A DNA stretch of 42,139 nucleotides from Curtobacterium sp. VKM Ac-1393 (GCF_015350995.1 NZ_JADKRW010000011.1:1-42139); one strand, 5' to 3'. Shown: positions 13,361 to 22,558, counted from the first letter of the stretch. Numbers and translations: made by a program. The notes: a model not told the origin generated them from the sequence alone.

Positions 13361-14400
13361 CAGACCACCGTTCCGAACTGCTGCGAGAAGCGGATGTCGC
13401 CCTCGAGGAAGTCACGCATGTCGTTCAGGCCGTTGCGGAACTGCAGCGTCCGCTCGATGCCCATGCCGAACGCGAAGCCCTGGTACTCGTCCGGGTCGAT
13501 GCCGGCGGCGCGCAGGACGTTGGGGTTGACCATGCCGCAGCCACCCCACTCGACCCACCGGGCGCCACCCTTGGCGTTCGGCTGCCAGACGTCCATCTCG
13601 GCGCTGGGCTCGGTGAACGGGAAGTAGTTCGGGCGCAGGCGGATCTGCGCCTCGGCGCCGAAGACCTGGCGGGCGAAGTGCTCGAGCGTGCCGCGCAGGT
13701 GCGCCATCGTCAGGCCCTTGTCGATCGCGATGCCCTCGACCTGGGTGAAGACCGGCAGGTGCGTGGCGTCGAGTTCGTCGGCGCGGTACACGCGGCCCGG
13801 GGCGATGACGTAGAGCGGGAGGTCGCGGGACAGCAGCGACCGCACCTGCACGGGCGACGTGTGGGTGCGCATGACCAGGTGGCGGTCGACGGGCTCGACG
13901 AAGATCGTGTCCGCCATGGCCCGGGCCGGGTGGTCCTGGTCGAAGTTCAGGGCATCGAAGTTGAACCACTCGTGCTCGAGCTCGGGGCCTTCTGCCACTT
14001 CCCACCCCATGCCGACGAAGATGTCCGCGACGGCTTCGTTGAGCAGCGAGAGCGGGTGGCGCGAGCCGGTCGGGCGGTGCGTCGGCAGCGCCGTGACGTC
14101 GACCCGCTCGGCCTCGAGCCGCGCACGTTCCTCGGCCACGGCGAGGACGGACTCCTGCTCCGCGATCGCCGCGTTCAGCCGACCGCGGGCCTGACCGACG
14201 AGCTTGCCGGCCGCGGCCTTCTGCTCCGGCGGCACGCTGCGCATCGACGCGTTCATCCGAGCCAGCGGTGACTGCTCACCGGTGTGCTCGGCCCTGGCCT
14301 GCTTCAGCTCGGCGACCGTCGTCGTGGCGCGGACGGCGGCGAGTGCTGCGTCCACGGCGTCGGCGACGGCCGATTCGCTGATCTCGAGAGGTTCTGACAC
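13360..14400 (-). CDS. pheS: Phenylalanyl-tRNA synthetase alpha subunit
   Basis: Catalytic alpha subunit, class II synthetase. The 346-residue protein has an N-terminal coiled-coil (about 1-90) followed by the catalytic core with HPLSLLNEAV, the motif 2 region FTQVEGIAID, and motif 3 FGMGIERTLQFRNG near the end. The GTG at 14400 gives the family length and has TAGGCT eight bases upstream, a leaderless-type promoter. The longer open frame to 14652 crosses into the RNA methyltransferase gene and is rejected. Confidence 0.97.
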   Translation of the reverse strand: MSEPLEISESAVADAVDAALAAVRATTTVAELKQARAEHTGEQSPLARMNASMRSVPPEQKAAAGKLVGQARGRLNAAIAEQESVLAVAEERARLEAERVDVTALPTHRPTGSRHPLSLLNEAVADIFVGMGWEVAEGPELEHEWFNFDALNFDQDHPARAMADTIFVEPVDRHLVMRTHTSPVQVRSLLSRDLPLYVIAPGRVYRADELDATHLPVFTQVEGIAIDKGLTMAHLRGTLEHFARQVFGAEAQIRLRPNYFPFTEPSAEMDVWQPNAKGGARWVEWGGCGMVNPNVLRAAGIDPDEYQGFAFGMGIERTLQFRNGLNDMRDFLEGDIRFSQQFGTVV

Positions 14401-14408
14401 GAGACCCA

Positions 14409-14414
14409 AGCCTA
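14409..14414 (-). promoter_or_regulatory. Leaderless-type -10 of pheS
   Basis: TAGGCT eight bases before the GTG. It shares the block TAGRCTTGGGTC with the promoter of the upstream methyltransferase. Confidence 0.45.
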
Positions 14415-14492
14415 CCGGCCGACGGGATACCACCCGCCTGCACCGAGCAGACGGTGGATGACCGTCAGTACCGGCAGGCCTGTGGAGGAACG

Positions 14493-15356
14493 TCAGCTCC
14501 GGAGCGCGAACGCCGACTCGTACAGGCAGACCGAGGCCGCCGTCGCCAGGTTCATCGACTCCGCCTGCCCGTAGATCGGCACCTTCACCGCACGGTCGAC
14601 GAGGGCGAGGTCCTCGGTGGTGAGCCCACGGGCCTCGTTGCCGAACACCCACACGGTCGGGCCGTCGAGCATGCCCTCGGCCCGGACGGTCGGCAGGTCG
14701 TCGCCCGAGACGTCGGCCGCGAGCACCGTGTACCCGAGCGCCTTCGCCCGCTCGATGGTGTCGGCCAGGGTCACGCCGACGGAGACCGGCACGTGGAAGA
14801 GCGAGCCCGTGGTCGACCGGACGACCTTCGGGTTGTACAGGTCCACCGACCGCCCGGTGAGAACCACGGCGTCGGCGCCGGCGGAGTCGGCGGCGCGGAT
14901 GATCGTGCCGGCGTTCCCCGGGTCCCGCACCTCTTCGAGGACGGCGACCAGCCCCGGCAACGCGGCCGGCTCGTCGGAGTCCCCACGGGGCTCCAGGTCG
15001 ACGGCGGCAGCAGCGTCACCGACGCGACGGTCCGGGAAGACGTCCTTGACCGACGTCGGGAACTGCTGGCAGACGGCGACGACGCCCTGCGGCGTCACCG
15101 TGTCGGCCATCGCGTCGAGGACCTGCTCCGTGACGAACCAGGTGTCGACCGGCGCGTCGTCGAGCCCGTAGCGGGCGGCGGCCGTCGGCGTCACGTAGAG
15201 CTCGCGCAGCAGCTCCGGCGCGTACTGCAGCGCTTCACGCACCGCCTGCGGCCCTTCCAGCAGGAACAGGCCCGTTTCAGCACGGACGTCCTTCTTCGAC
15301 AGGGCCGCAACGGCCTTCACGCGTCCGGCACGGGGGTTCTCGAGGAGTTCGCTCAC
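14493..15356 (-). CDS. SpoU/TrmH-family RNA 2'-O-methyltransferase
   Basis: SAM-dependent ribose methyltransferase of the SPOUT class, acting on rRNA or tRNA. The 287-residue protein has an N-terminal substrate-binding region and the three knot motifs: RDPGNAGTIIRAADSAGAD, FGNEARGLT and a final SMNLATAASVCLYE. It occupies the place of the gene called tsnR in M. tuberculosis, between rplT and pheS; the exact RNA target cannot be told. The GTG at 15356 has a leaderless-type -10 (TAGACT) six bases away. Confidence 0.9.
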   Translation of the reverse strand: MSELLENPRAGRVKAVAALSKKDVRAETGLFLLEGPQAVREALQYAPELLRELYVTPTAAARYGLDDAPVDTWFVTEQVLDAMADTVTPQGVVAVCQQFPTSVKDVFPDRRVGDAAAAVDLEPRGDSDEPAALPGLVAVLEEVRDPGNAGTIIRAADSAGADAVVLTGRSVDLYNPKVVRSTTGSLFHVPVSVGVTLADTIERAKALGYTVLAADVSGDDLPTVRAEGMLDGPTVWVFGNEARGLTTEDLALVDRAVKVPIYGQAESMNLATAASVCLYESAFALRS

Positions 15357-15362
15357 GACCCA

Positions 15363-15368
15363 AGTCTA
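15363..15368 (-). promoter_or_regulatory. Leaderless-type -10 of the RNA methyltransferase
   Basis: TAGACT six bases before the GTG start, just after the rplT terminator. Confidence 0.45.
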
Positions 15369-15375
15369 GGAACGA

Positions 15376-15405
15376 CGAAACCCCCGCCGTGCGGCGGGGG
15401 TTTCG
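15376..15405 (-). terminator. Rho-independent terminator of infC-rpmI-rplT
   Basis: A perfect 14-bp stem with a 2-base loop; the arms are 15376-15389 and 15392-15405, and the stem ends in AAA/TTT followed by a T-containing tail on the minus strand. It starts 17 bases after the rplT stop. Confidence 0.85.
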
Positions 15406-15421
15406 CGAGCAGAAGAACTGA

Positions 15422-15805
15422 CTACGCAGCCTTCGGGGCCGAGGTGTCGGCCGGGAGGGCCTTCTTCGCGGTCTCGACGAGCGCGGTGAAGGTCTCGGGG
15501 TTGTTCACCGCGAGGTCGGCGAGGATGCGACGGTCGACCTCGACACCGGCCAGACCCAGACCCTGGATCAGACGGTTGTAGGTCAGGCCGTTCGCACGGG
15601 ACGCAGCGTTGATGCGCTGGATCCACAGGCGACGGAACTCGCCCTTCTTCGCGTGACGGTCGCGGTACGCGTAGACGAGGGAGTGGGTGACCTGCTCCTT
15701 GGCCTTGCGGTACAGACGCGAACGCTGGCCGCGGTAGCCCTCGGCGCGCTCGAGGATGACGCGGCGCTTCTTGGCGGCGTTGACCGCTCTCTTTACTCGT
15801 GCCAT
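15422..15805 (-). CDS. rplT: Ribosomal protein bL20
   Basis: Large-subunit protein needed for early 50S assembly. The 127 residues match the bL20 family: basic N terminus [15 protein letters not shown], then [17 protein letters not shown] and [17 protein letters not shown] short C-terminal extension rich in Ala and Pro follows the usual end. It lies 27 bases after rpmI and ends at a strong terminator. Confidence 0.98.
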   Translation of the reverse strand: MARVKRAVNAAKKRRVILERAEGYRGQRSRLYRKAKEQVTHSLVYAYRDRHAKKGEFRRLWIQRINAASRANGLTYNRLIQGLGLAGVEVDRRILADLAVNNPETFTALVETAKKALPADTSAPKAA

Positions 15806-15832
15806 TGCACTATTCCTTTACGATCCGGGGGC

Positions 15833-16027
15833 TCAGAGGCCGAGGAGCTTCTTGACGTTCTTCGCGTCGGCCTTCGAGAGGACCTGGTCCTCGTTCAGGC
15901 GGGCCTTGCGCTTGGCGCTCTTGACCTCGAGGTTGTGACGCATACCGGCCTGCTGCTTCATGATCTTGCCGGTACCGGTGACCTTGAAGCGCTTCTTCGA
16001 CCCGGAGTGGGTCTTCTGCTTGGGCAT
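15833..16027 (-). CDS. rpmI: Ribosomal protein bL35
   Basis: Small basic 50S protein, 64 residues, with the family start [20 protein letters not shown] and the [15 protein letters not shown] segment. It lies between infC and rplT in the conserved infC-rpmI-rplT operon, 60 bases after infC. Confidence 0.98.
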   Translation of the reverse strand: MPKQKTHSGSKKRFKVTGTGKIMKQQAGMRHNLEVKSAKRKARLNEDQVLSKADAKNVKKLLGL

Positions 16028-16087
16028 GGTGGTGCCTTTCCGTGGGATGGATGGGGACCGCGTCGTTGCGGGGTCGGTCTGGGTGAC

Positions 16088-16774
<687 letters not shown>

Positions 16775-17064
16775 GCGGAGCTCCTTCAATCAGGTGGTGG
16801 TCGTCCGGGACGTTTGCCCTGGACGACAGCACGAGAGAGGAGATCTGACGCACGGATCGGAACCCGTTCGGCAGCCGCCCTGCGTCGGATCCGTGGACCC
16901 GACCGACGAGAGCACCCGCTTGCTGTGCACTCGTGGAGCGATTGTGACCCGGTAGCCTGGTGGAACGCGGCCGCGGGTGGGAGAGACTCCTCTTTCGTGA
17001 CACCGTTCGTCGGCTTCAGGAGAACCTGGTTCCACACGGACAGCATCTGCCGTGGGCGAGTCTA
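16775..17064 (-). promoter_or_regulatory. Long infC leader with a hairpin before the ribosome binding site
   Basis: This 290-base non-coding stretch separates infC from the divergent DUF1844 gene. On the minus strand a -10 like TAGACT (17064-17059) would give a leader of about 275 bases. GTCGTCC (16800-16806) pairs with GGACGAC (16821-16827), forming a hairpin about 14 bases before the AAGGAG. Such a leader could carry control by L20 or IF-3, but no known leader class was recognised. Confidence 0.4.
16953..16958 (+). promoter_or_regulatory. Possible -10 for the DUF1844 gene
   Basis: TAGCCT on the plus strand, about 120 bases before the GTG start. No convincing -35 is seen. Confidence 0.25.
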
Positions 17065-17077
17065 GCAGAGGAGCACC

Positions 17078-17434
17078 GTGACCGACACCCCGATCGACGA
17101 CGACGGCAGCGGCATCGACGCCGCCAGGGACATCTCGGAGGTGCCCGCCGTCGAACTCATCAACACCGTGGCCGTGCACCTGCTGAGTGCCGCAGCCGTG
17201 AAGGTCGGCCTGGCCGACGACCCCCAGGAGCAGACCGACCTGGACGAGGCGCGCAAGCTCATCACCGCACTGGCCGGTCTGGTCACCGCCGCGGCGACCG
17301 AGATCGGCGACCACCACGCCCGTCCGCTGCGCGACGGGCTGCGCTCGGTGCAGCTCGCCTTCCGCGAGGCGTCGGCGATCCCGGACGCGCCGGGTGCGGG
17401 GCCGGGCGAGAAGTACACCGGCCCCGTCAACTAG
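17078..17434 (+). CDS. DUF1844 family protein
   Basis: A 118-residue acidic cytoplasmic protein without signal peptide. The core (residues ~20-85) is the helical DUF1844 region with ELINTVAVHLLSAAAVKVGL and an EARKLITALAGLVTAA stretch. Function is unknown. It starts at a GTG with GAGGAG seven bases upstream. It is divergent from infC, an arrangement I know from other actinobacteria. It ends at a perfect hairpin shared with the convergent maltokinase gene. Confidence 0.85.
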   Translation: MTDTPIDDDGSGIDAARDISEVPAVELINTVAVHLLSAAAVKVGLADDPQEQTDLDEARKLITALAGLVTAAATEIGDHHARPLRDGLRSVQLAFREASAIPDAPGAGPGEKYTGPVN

Positions 17435-17459
17435 CCGGCATCCGTTCCGCGCGTGGGAT

Positions 17460-17503
17460 CGGACGGGAGGCCCGTGGCGGCGTCGCCACGGGCCTCCCGT
17501 CCG
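17460..17503. terminator. Perfect bidirectional hairpin, GGGAGGCCCG family
   Basis: Arms 17460-17479 and 17484-17503 form a perfect 20-bp stem around a 4-base loop. Each arm contains GGGAGGCCCG or its complement. It sits between two convergent genes and has no U tract. Confidence 0.75.
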
Positions 17504-17516
17504 ACACGACGCCGGA

Positions 17517-18869
17517 TCAGGACGCGCTGCGGCCGACCAGGCGCGCGACGGCCGCGAGCGGGATGCCGACCCAGTCGGGTCGGTTCCGGGTCTCGTAGAC
17601 GACCTCGTAGACGGCCTTGTCGAGCTCGAACGCGTCGAGGAGCTCGCGGTGCGCGCGGAGGTCCGCGCCGATCTCCCGCTGGTACCCGTCGAGGAAGCGT
17701 GCCCGGGCCTCGTGCGCCCAGCCCGCGGCGTCGACCGGTTCGGCGTCGTGCGCCAGGGCTCCGGCGACGTAGTCGAACGAGCGGAGCATGCCCGCGACGT
17801 CACGGAGGGTGACGTCCGGCAGCGAGCGCTCGGTCAGGGGGCGGAGCGGCTCCCCCTCGAAGTCGAGGAAGACCCAGCCGCGGGGTTCCGGAGCGGCGAG
17901 CACCTGACCCAGGTGCAGGTCACCGTGGATGCGCTGGAGGTCGGGCCAGGGTGTCGCGGTCGCACGGGCGTAGACAGCGCGGATCGCGTCGGCGTGCTCG
18001 GCGACGGCCGGGGCCTCGCGTGCCGCGGTGTCGAGGCGCTCGTGCATGGTCGCGACGGCCGTGTCTCGGCGGGCCTCGTCGGCGGGTTCGGACGGCAGGG
18101 CTCCGGCGAGGGTGCGGTGCACGTCGGCGAGCGCCGCCCCGAGCTGCTCGGCCCGGTCGCCGAAGGGGGTGCCGGCGTGCGCTTCCTCGAGGGCCACGCG
18201 CCAGGCGTCCTCGAGCCCCGGCAGGAACTCCTGCGCGAACGCGAGGTGTCCGGTCGCCGTGCCGTCGTCTCGACCGACGTCGGGCCAGCTGCCCCGCAGC
18301 GCGCCGTAGACCTGCGGGACGCGGGCACTCCCCGCGGCGGACAGTGCGAGTTGCGTCGTGACGTCGGGGTTGTCGCCGTGGTGCAGGACCCGGAAGACCT
18401 TGATGATGACGCGGGCGCCGGACTCGGTGTCGCAGATGACCGAGGTGTTGGACTGCTCGCCGGTCAGGACGCGGGCCGAGCGGATCCGACCGATGGGGCG
18501 GAGGCTCTGCGGGTCCGCGTCGATGCGTGCGGCGAGCGCCGTGATCCACGCGTGGTCGGCGGTGGCGTCAGCGATCGTGCCGTCGGGGCCGCTGGTCACG
18601 GGTGACTGGTAGAGGACCGGAGCCGCGGGGGCTGCGGGGGCCTCGTCGAGGACGAGCCGGGTGCCGGCGGCGGTGGAGAGGGTGCGGAGGCGTGGCACGG
18701 ACCCCTTCGAGGCGTACCACCGGCGGTCGCGGATCCAGGACTCGAGGTCGTGGTCGCTCGGGGCGGTCGTTCCGGGTGGGGTGGTGTCGGGTGCGGTGTC
18801 GCGGGTGTCGGGTGCGGTGTCGCGGGTGTCGGGTGCGGTGTCGCTGGGGTGGCGGGCTCCGTCGCTCAT
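17517..18869 (-). CDS. mak: Maltokinase-like phosphotransferase
   Basis: Predicted to phosphorylate maltose to maltose 1-phosphate, the donor for GlgE-type alpha-glucan synthesis. The 450-residue protein has the N-terminal cap with IRDRRWYASKG (about 47-57), nucleotide-binding EQSNTSVI, the catalytic HGDLHLGQVL (H315, D317) and FLDFEGEP, which match mycobacterial maltokinase. No treS or glgE lies nearby, so it stands alone. The first 40 residues are a disordered repeat (three copies of a 7-residue unit). The ATG at 18869 has TACGGT seven bases upstream, a leaderless-type promoter. Confidence 0.8.
   Translation of the reverse strand: MSDGARHPSDTAPDTRDTAPDTRDTAPDTTPPGTTAPSDHDLESWIRDRRWYASKGSVPRLRTLSTAAGTRLVLDEAPAAPAAPVLYQSPVTSGPDGTIADATADHAWITALAARIDADPQSLRPIGRIRSARVLTGEQSNTSVICDTESGARVIIKVFRVLHHGDNPDVTTQLALSAAGSARVPQVYGALRGSWPDVGRDDGTATGHLAFAQEFLPGLEDAWRVALEEAHAGTPFGDRAEQLGAALADVHRTLAGALPSEPADEARRDTAVATMHERLDTAAREAPAVAEHADAIRAVYARATATPWPDLQRIHGDLHLGQVLAAPEPRGWVFLDFEGEPLRPLTERSLPDVTLRDVAGMLRSFDYVAGALAHDAEPVDAAGWAHEARARFLDGYQREIGADLRAHRELLDAFELDKAVYEVVYETRNRPDWVGIPLAAVARLVGRSAS
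18784..18846. repeat. Three tandem 21-bp repeats in the maltokinase N terminus
   Basis: The unit GTGTCGGGTGCGGTGTCGC plus two bases occurs at 18784, 18805 and 18826; the third copy has one change. It encodes DTxDTAP units in frame, so copy number changes would keep the gene intact. Confidence 0.85.
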
Positions 18870-18876
18870 GCAGCGG

Positions 18877-18882
18877 ACCGTA
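18877..18882 (-). promoter_or_regulatory. Leaderless-type -10 of the maltokinase gene
   Basis: TACGGT seven bases before the ATG at 18869. Confidence 0.45.
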
Positions 18883-18926
18883 CGCTCCGGGGCCTGGCGA
18901 GGTGCCGAGTCCGGTCGTCATCCCTG

Positions 18927-18948
18927 CACAGCTCGAGGTATCGAGCTG
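18927..18948. promoter_or_regulatory. Palindrome in the divergent maltokinase/CHAD promoter region
   Basis: ACAGCTCGA (18927-18935) pairs with TCGAGCTGT (18940-18948) around GGTA. Its place between two divergent genes suggests an operator; the regulator is unknown. Confidence 0.35.
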
Positions 18949-19009
18949 TCCGTCCACAGAACGCGCCTGCGCCCGGACCGCACGGGTGTGGGCGGACGAC
19001 ACTTGCCAC

Positions 19010-20467
19010 ATGCCGAGCCAGCACCCCGCCCCCGACACCGCCCACACCGATCCACGTGCGAGTTGGCGGATCCCCGACGACCGCCGCCTGCCGGCGCTCG
19101 AACCGTTCGCGACCGAGGTCCACCGGCACGCCGTGGTCACGCTGCGCGAGACCCTGTGGGACTCCGAGGACCGGGTGCTCGCTGCCGAGGGGATCACGCT
19201 GGCCCATGCCGACGACGGCACGTGGAGCATCGACCACGGCGACGGGCTGGAACCGCTAGGACCCGACCTCGACGGCCTCGGCGACGGGCCGCCGCGGGAC
19301 GCCGTCGAGGCGTTCCTGCGCGGACGGCCGCTCCGGACGGTCATCCTGCGGGACACCTCGACCGCCCTCGTCACGCTCCGCGGCAAGGACGGGCGCCTCC
19401 GGGCCGAGGTCGCGGACGTCCGTGTCGACGAGGGCGATCCCGACACCGCGCTGCTGCGGTCCGCACGGTGGTGGGCGCTGACCGACGACGGACGGAACGG
19501 CGCGACGGCTCGTGCGGCGGAGCGGGCCCTGACGGATGCCGCGACCGAACCCGCCGCGCTGTCCGCGACGCCGGACCCCCGGGTCACACCGCTCACTCCG
19601 GCACGTCGCGGCGGCCGGGCGAAGCGACCACGGGCCGGCACGGCGGCGGCGTTCGTGCTGCGGGTGCTGGGGTCTCTGCGCGCCGACCTCGTGGCCGTGG
19701 ATCCGCGCGTCCGGGCGGATGAACACGACGCCGTGCACGACTTCCGGAAGGTGCTGCGTCGACTCCGGAGCGTGCTCGCGGCGTACCGCGGGGCGCTCGA
19801 CCGCGACGCGACCGAGGCACTACGGGCCTCGCTCACCGAGGTCGGACGGGTCGCCGGGGCCGCCCGTGACGCCGAGGTCCTGCACGGTGGGCTGTTGCGG
19901 TCGGCGGCGCGGGCTCCCGACGGCTTCGTCGACGGTCCGACACTGGACCGCATCGGCGGGCACGCGCTGCAGCTGCGGGACAGGACGTCCGCCGAGCTCC
20001 GGCGAGCGCTGCGCACGGACGACTGGTTCCGCACCCTCGACGCGCTCGACCGACTGCTGCTCCGCGCTCCGGCCGGCCCGCACGCCCAGGACGACGCCGC
20101 GGTGTTCGTCGCGGAGCGCATCGCCCGGGAGCGCACCCGGGTCCGACGGCTGGTCGGCGGCGGAGCAGAGGACCTCGAGGCACTGCACGAGGTCCGCAAG
20201 GCCGCACGCCGTCTGCGGTACGCGGTGCAGGCGGCCGGCGACGTGGCCGACCTCGGGAAGCGCCGGCTCGGGACGCTCCGGCGGGTGCAGGAGACGCTCG
20301 GCGAGGCCCTCGACGCCGCCCATGCGGCGGCGGCGTACCGGCAGCTGTCGGGTCCCGCTGCGCAGGACGGTGCGGACACCTTCGGGTACGGGGCACTGGC
20401 GACGGCCGAGCACGTGGTGCTCGAACGGGGGCTGCGTCGGTCGCGGAAGCTGTTGGCCCACCTCTGA
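19010..20467 (+). CDS. CYTH-like/CHAD domain protein
   Basis: The C-terminal half (about residues 205-480) is a CHAD domain, a helical bundle with conserved histidines that binds polyphosphate; see HDFRKVLRRLRSVLAAY and HEVRKAARRLRY. The N-terminal half resembles a CYTH (triphosphate tunnel) partner, but I see no clear ExExK motif, so it may be degenerate. The 485-residue start at ATG 19010 is chosen because the upstream frame is antisense to the maltokinase gene. Likely cytoplasmic. The role in this organism is unknown. Confidence 0.8.
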   Translation: MPSQHPAPDTAHTDPRASWRIPDDRRLPALEPFATEVHRHAVVTLRETLWDSEDRVLAAEGITLAHADDGTWSIDHGDGLEPLGPDLDGLGDGPPRDAVEAFLRGRPLRTVILRDTSTALVTLRGKDGRLRAEVADVRVDEGDPDTALLRSARWWALTDDGRNGATARAAERALTDAATEPAALSATPDPRVTPLTPARRGGRAKRPRAGTAAAFVLRVLGSLRADLVAVDPRVRADEHDAVHDFRKVLRRLRSVLAAYRGALDRDATEALRASLTEVGRVAGAARDAEVLHGGLLRSAARAPDGFVDGPTLDRIGGHALQLRDRTSAELRRALRTDDWFRTLDALDRLLLRAPAGPHAQDDAAVFVAERIARERTRVRRLVGGGAEDLEALHEVRKAARRLRYAVQAAGDVADLGKRRLGTLRRVQETLGEALDAAHAAAAYRQLSGPAAQDGADTFGYGALATAEHVVLERGLRRSRKLLAHL

Positions 20468-20502
20468 GCCCACAGCGCCCGGCTCTGGGATGCGCCAGGG
20501 CC

Positions 20503-20518
20503 TTTACAACGATGTACC
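20503..20518 (+). promoter_or_regulatory. LacI-family type operator before the GH2 gene
   Basis: TACAACGATGTA (20505-20516) is a near-perfect palindrome centred on CG, the type bound by LacI/GalR repressors in actinobacteria. It is 22 bases before the ATG at 20539. No lacI-type gene is in the window. Confidence 0.5.
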
Positions 20519-20538
20519 GCGCGCGGGAACATGGACCC

Positions 20539-22401
20539 ATGAGCACGCAAGACGGCACCGTGGCCGCACCTGACACCGCATCCGCTCCCGCACTCCCCCT
20601 CGCCTCGCGGCAGGACGGCACGTACCCCCGGCCGCAGATGCTCCGCACCGCCTGGGCCGACCTCGACGGCACGTGGTCCTTCCGGAACGACGGCGACGAC
20701 ACCGCCTGGCGCTCCGGGTTCCCCGACGCCCGCGACATCGTCGTGCCGTTCCCGCCCGAGTCCGTCGCCTCGGGCATCGACGAGCCCGGCTTCCACCCGG
20801 TGGTCTGGTACTCCCGCGCGATCACCCGCGACGACCTCGAGGCCGCCGGACACGGCACCACCGCACCCCGACTCGTCCTGCACTTCGGCGCCGTCGACTA
20901 CCGCGCCCGCGTCTGGATCGACGGCCAGCTCATCGGTGAGCACGAGGGCGGTCACACGCCGTTCTCGTTCGACGTGACCGACACCCTCGCAACCGACCCC
21001 GACGCCGTCCACACCCTGGTCGTCCGCGCCGAGGACGACCCGCACGACCTGACCCAGCCCCGCGGCAAGCAGGACTGGCACGAAGACCCGCACGCCATCT
21101 GGTACCGCCGCACCACGGGCATCTGGCAGACCGTTTGGCTCGAAGCCGTTCCGACCGCCTCGATCGACTACCTGCGCTGGACGAACGTCGACCACGCAAC
21201 CGTCCGCTTGACCGTTCGGATCGCCGGCGAGCGCACCGGCGGCGACCGCCTGCGCGTCGTCGCCCGCTGGGACGAGCGCGACGAGCACCTCGCCACCATC
21301 GAGGCGACGCTCGGCGACACCTCGGACGAGTTCGACGTGGTCGTGCCGATCGCGCGCCAGACGAACGGGCAGGCCGAGGACGAACTGCACTGGACCCCGG
21401 ACGCCCCGCGCCTGGTCGACGCCACGGTCTCGCTGCTCCCCCGTACCGGCACGACGCCGATCGACTCCGTCGCGTCCTACTTCGGGCTCCGCACAGTCGG
21501 CGTCGACGGCGGCACGTTCCTGCTCAACGGCCACAGCTACGACGTCCGGAGCGTCCTGAACCAGGGCTACTGGCCGGACTCGCACATCGCCGCCCCGTCG
21601 CGCGAGGCGCTGCGCCGCGAGGTCGAACTCATCAAGGAGCTCGGCTTCAACGCCGCACGCAACCACCAGAAGATCGAGGACCCCCGGTTCCTGTACTGGG
21701 CGGACCGGCTCGGCATCCTGGTCTGGGGCGAGGCCCCCGGTGCCTACGCGTTCTCGCCCCGAGCCGTGCAGCGCCTGATGCGCGAGTGGATGGACGCCGT
21801 CGAGCGTGACGCCTCGCACCCGTCGATCGTCACCTGGGTCCCCGCGAACGAGAGCTGGGGCGTGCAGCACATCAGCACCGACCCGGCGCAGCAGGCATAC
21901 GCCCGGGCACTCGCCGACGTCACGCGGGCGATCGACCCGACCCGTCCGGTGATCTCGAACGACGGGTGGGAGCACACCAACTCCGACATCGTCACGATCC
22001 ACGACTACGAAGGTGCCGGCGACGCACTCGCCCGCACCTACGCCGACGATGCCGCCCGCACGGCGCTGTTCACGCACTTCGGCCCGTCGGACCGCTGGGT
22101 GCTCGTGGGCGGCGCGCAGGACCTCGGCCAGCCGGTGATGCTCACCGAGTTCGGTGGCGTGAACTACCAGCCGGGTGTCCAGCGCGAGGACGGCTGGGGC
22201 TACACCTCGGCCAGCGACGGCGACGACTGGGTCACCCGCATCACGGCGCTGTACGACGCGATCCGGGCGAGCTCGTTCCTGGCCGGCTCCTGCTACACGC
22301 AGCTGACCGACACCATGCAGGAGACGAACGGCCTGCTGAACGCCGACCGCTCCCCCAAGGTGCCGATCGAGCAGATCCGCCTGGCGGTCACCGGTCGCTA
22401 G
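20539..22401 (+). CDS. Glycoside hydrolase family 2 (beta-galactosidase/beta-glucuronidase type)
   Basis: Retaining exo-glycosidase without signal peptide, so it probably acts on an imported oligosaccharide. The 620 residues show the GH2 order: sugar-binding jelly roll (about 25-205, with the WYRRTTGIWQTVWLE segment), Ig-like domain (about 205-310), then a TIM barrel with acid/base E438 in WVPANESWG and nucleophile E537 in LTEFGG. The ATG at 20539 is used because the longer frame would start inside the LacI-type operator. Substrate (galactoside, glucuronide or other) cannot be decided. Confidence 0.85.
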   Translation: MSTQDGTVAAPDTASAPALPLASRQDGTYPRPQMLRTAWADLDGTWSFRNDGDDTAWRSGFPDARDIVVPFPPESVASGIDEPGFHPVVWYSRAITRDDLEAAGHGTTAPRLVLHFGAVDYRARVWIDGQLIGEHEGGHTPFSFDVTDTLATDPDAVHTLVVRAEDDPHDLTQPRGKQDWHEDPHAIWYRRTTGIWQTVWLEAVPTASIDYLRWTNVDHATVRLTVRIAGERTGGDRLRVVARWDERDEHLATIEATLGDTSDEFDVVVPIARQTNGQAEDELHWTPDAPRLVDATVSLLPRTGTTPIDSVASYFGLRTVGVDGGTFLLNGHSYDVRSVLNQGYWPDSHIAAPSREALRREVELIKELGFNAARNHQKIEDPRFLYWADRLGILVWGEAPGAYAFSPRAVQRLMREWMDAVERDASHPSIVTWVPANESWGVQHISTDPAQQAYARALADVTRAIDPTRPVISNDGWEHTNSDIVTIHDYEGAGDALARTYADDAARTALFTHFGPSDRWVLVGGAQDLGQPVMLTEFGGVNYQPGVQREDGWGYTSASDGDDWVTRITALYDAIRASSFLAGSCYTQLTDTMQETNGLLNADRSPKVPIEQIRLAVTGR

Positions 22402-22420
22402 CCGGGAGGCCCGGCCCCAC

Positions 22421-22469
22421 TGAGCAGAAGACGTCGGGTCCCGCAGATGGACCCGACGTCTTCTGCTCA
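22421..22469 (+). terminator. Perfect 21-bp hairpin after the GH2 gene
   Basis: Arms 22421-22441 and 22449-22469 are exact complements with a 7-base loop. It lies 19 bases after the stop; a single GGGAGGCCCG (22404-22413) stands between. There is no U tract. Confidence 0.7.
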
Positions 22470-22558
22470 CCCGATGGGCAGGTCGGCGCGCGGCCCGGCG
22501 CACGGCGGGGGCCGCCCGCCGGAGCGGGCACGCGCCCTGGTCTGGGAGGATCGGGCGG

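Noticed and set aside
18784..18846. 21-bp repeats as a possible CRISPR array or origin iterons
   Set aside because: They are directly tandem, in frame and code for the maltokinase N terminus.
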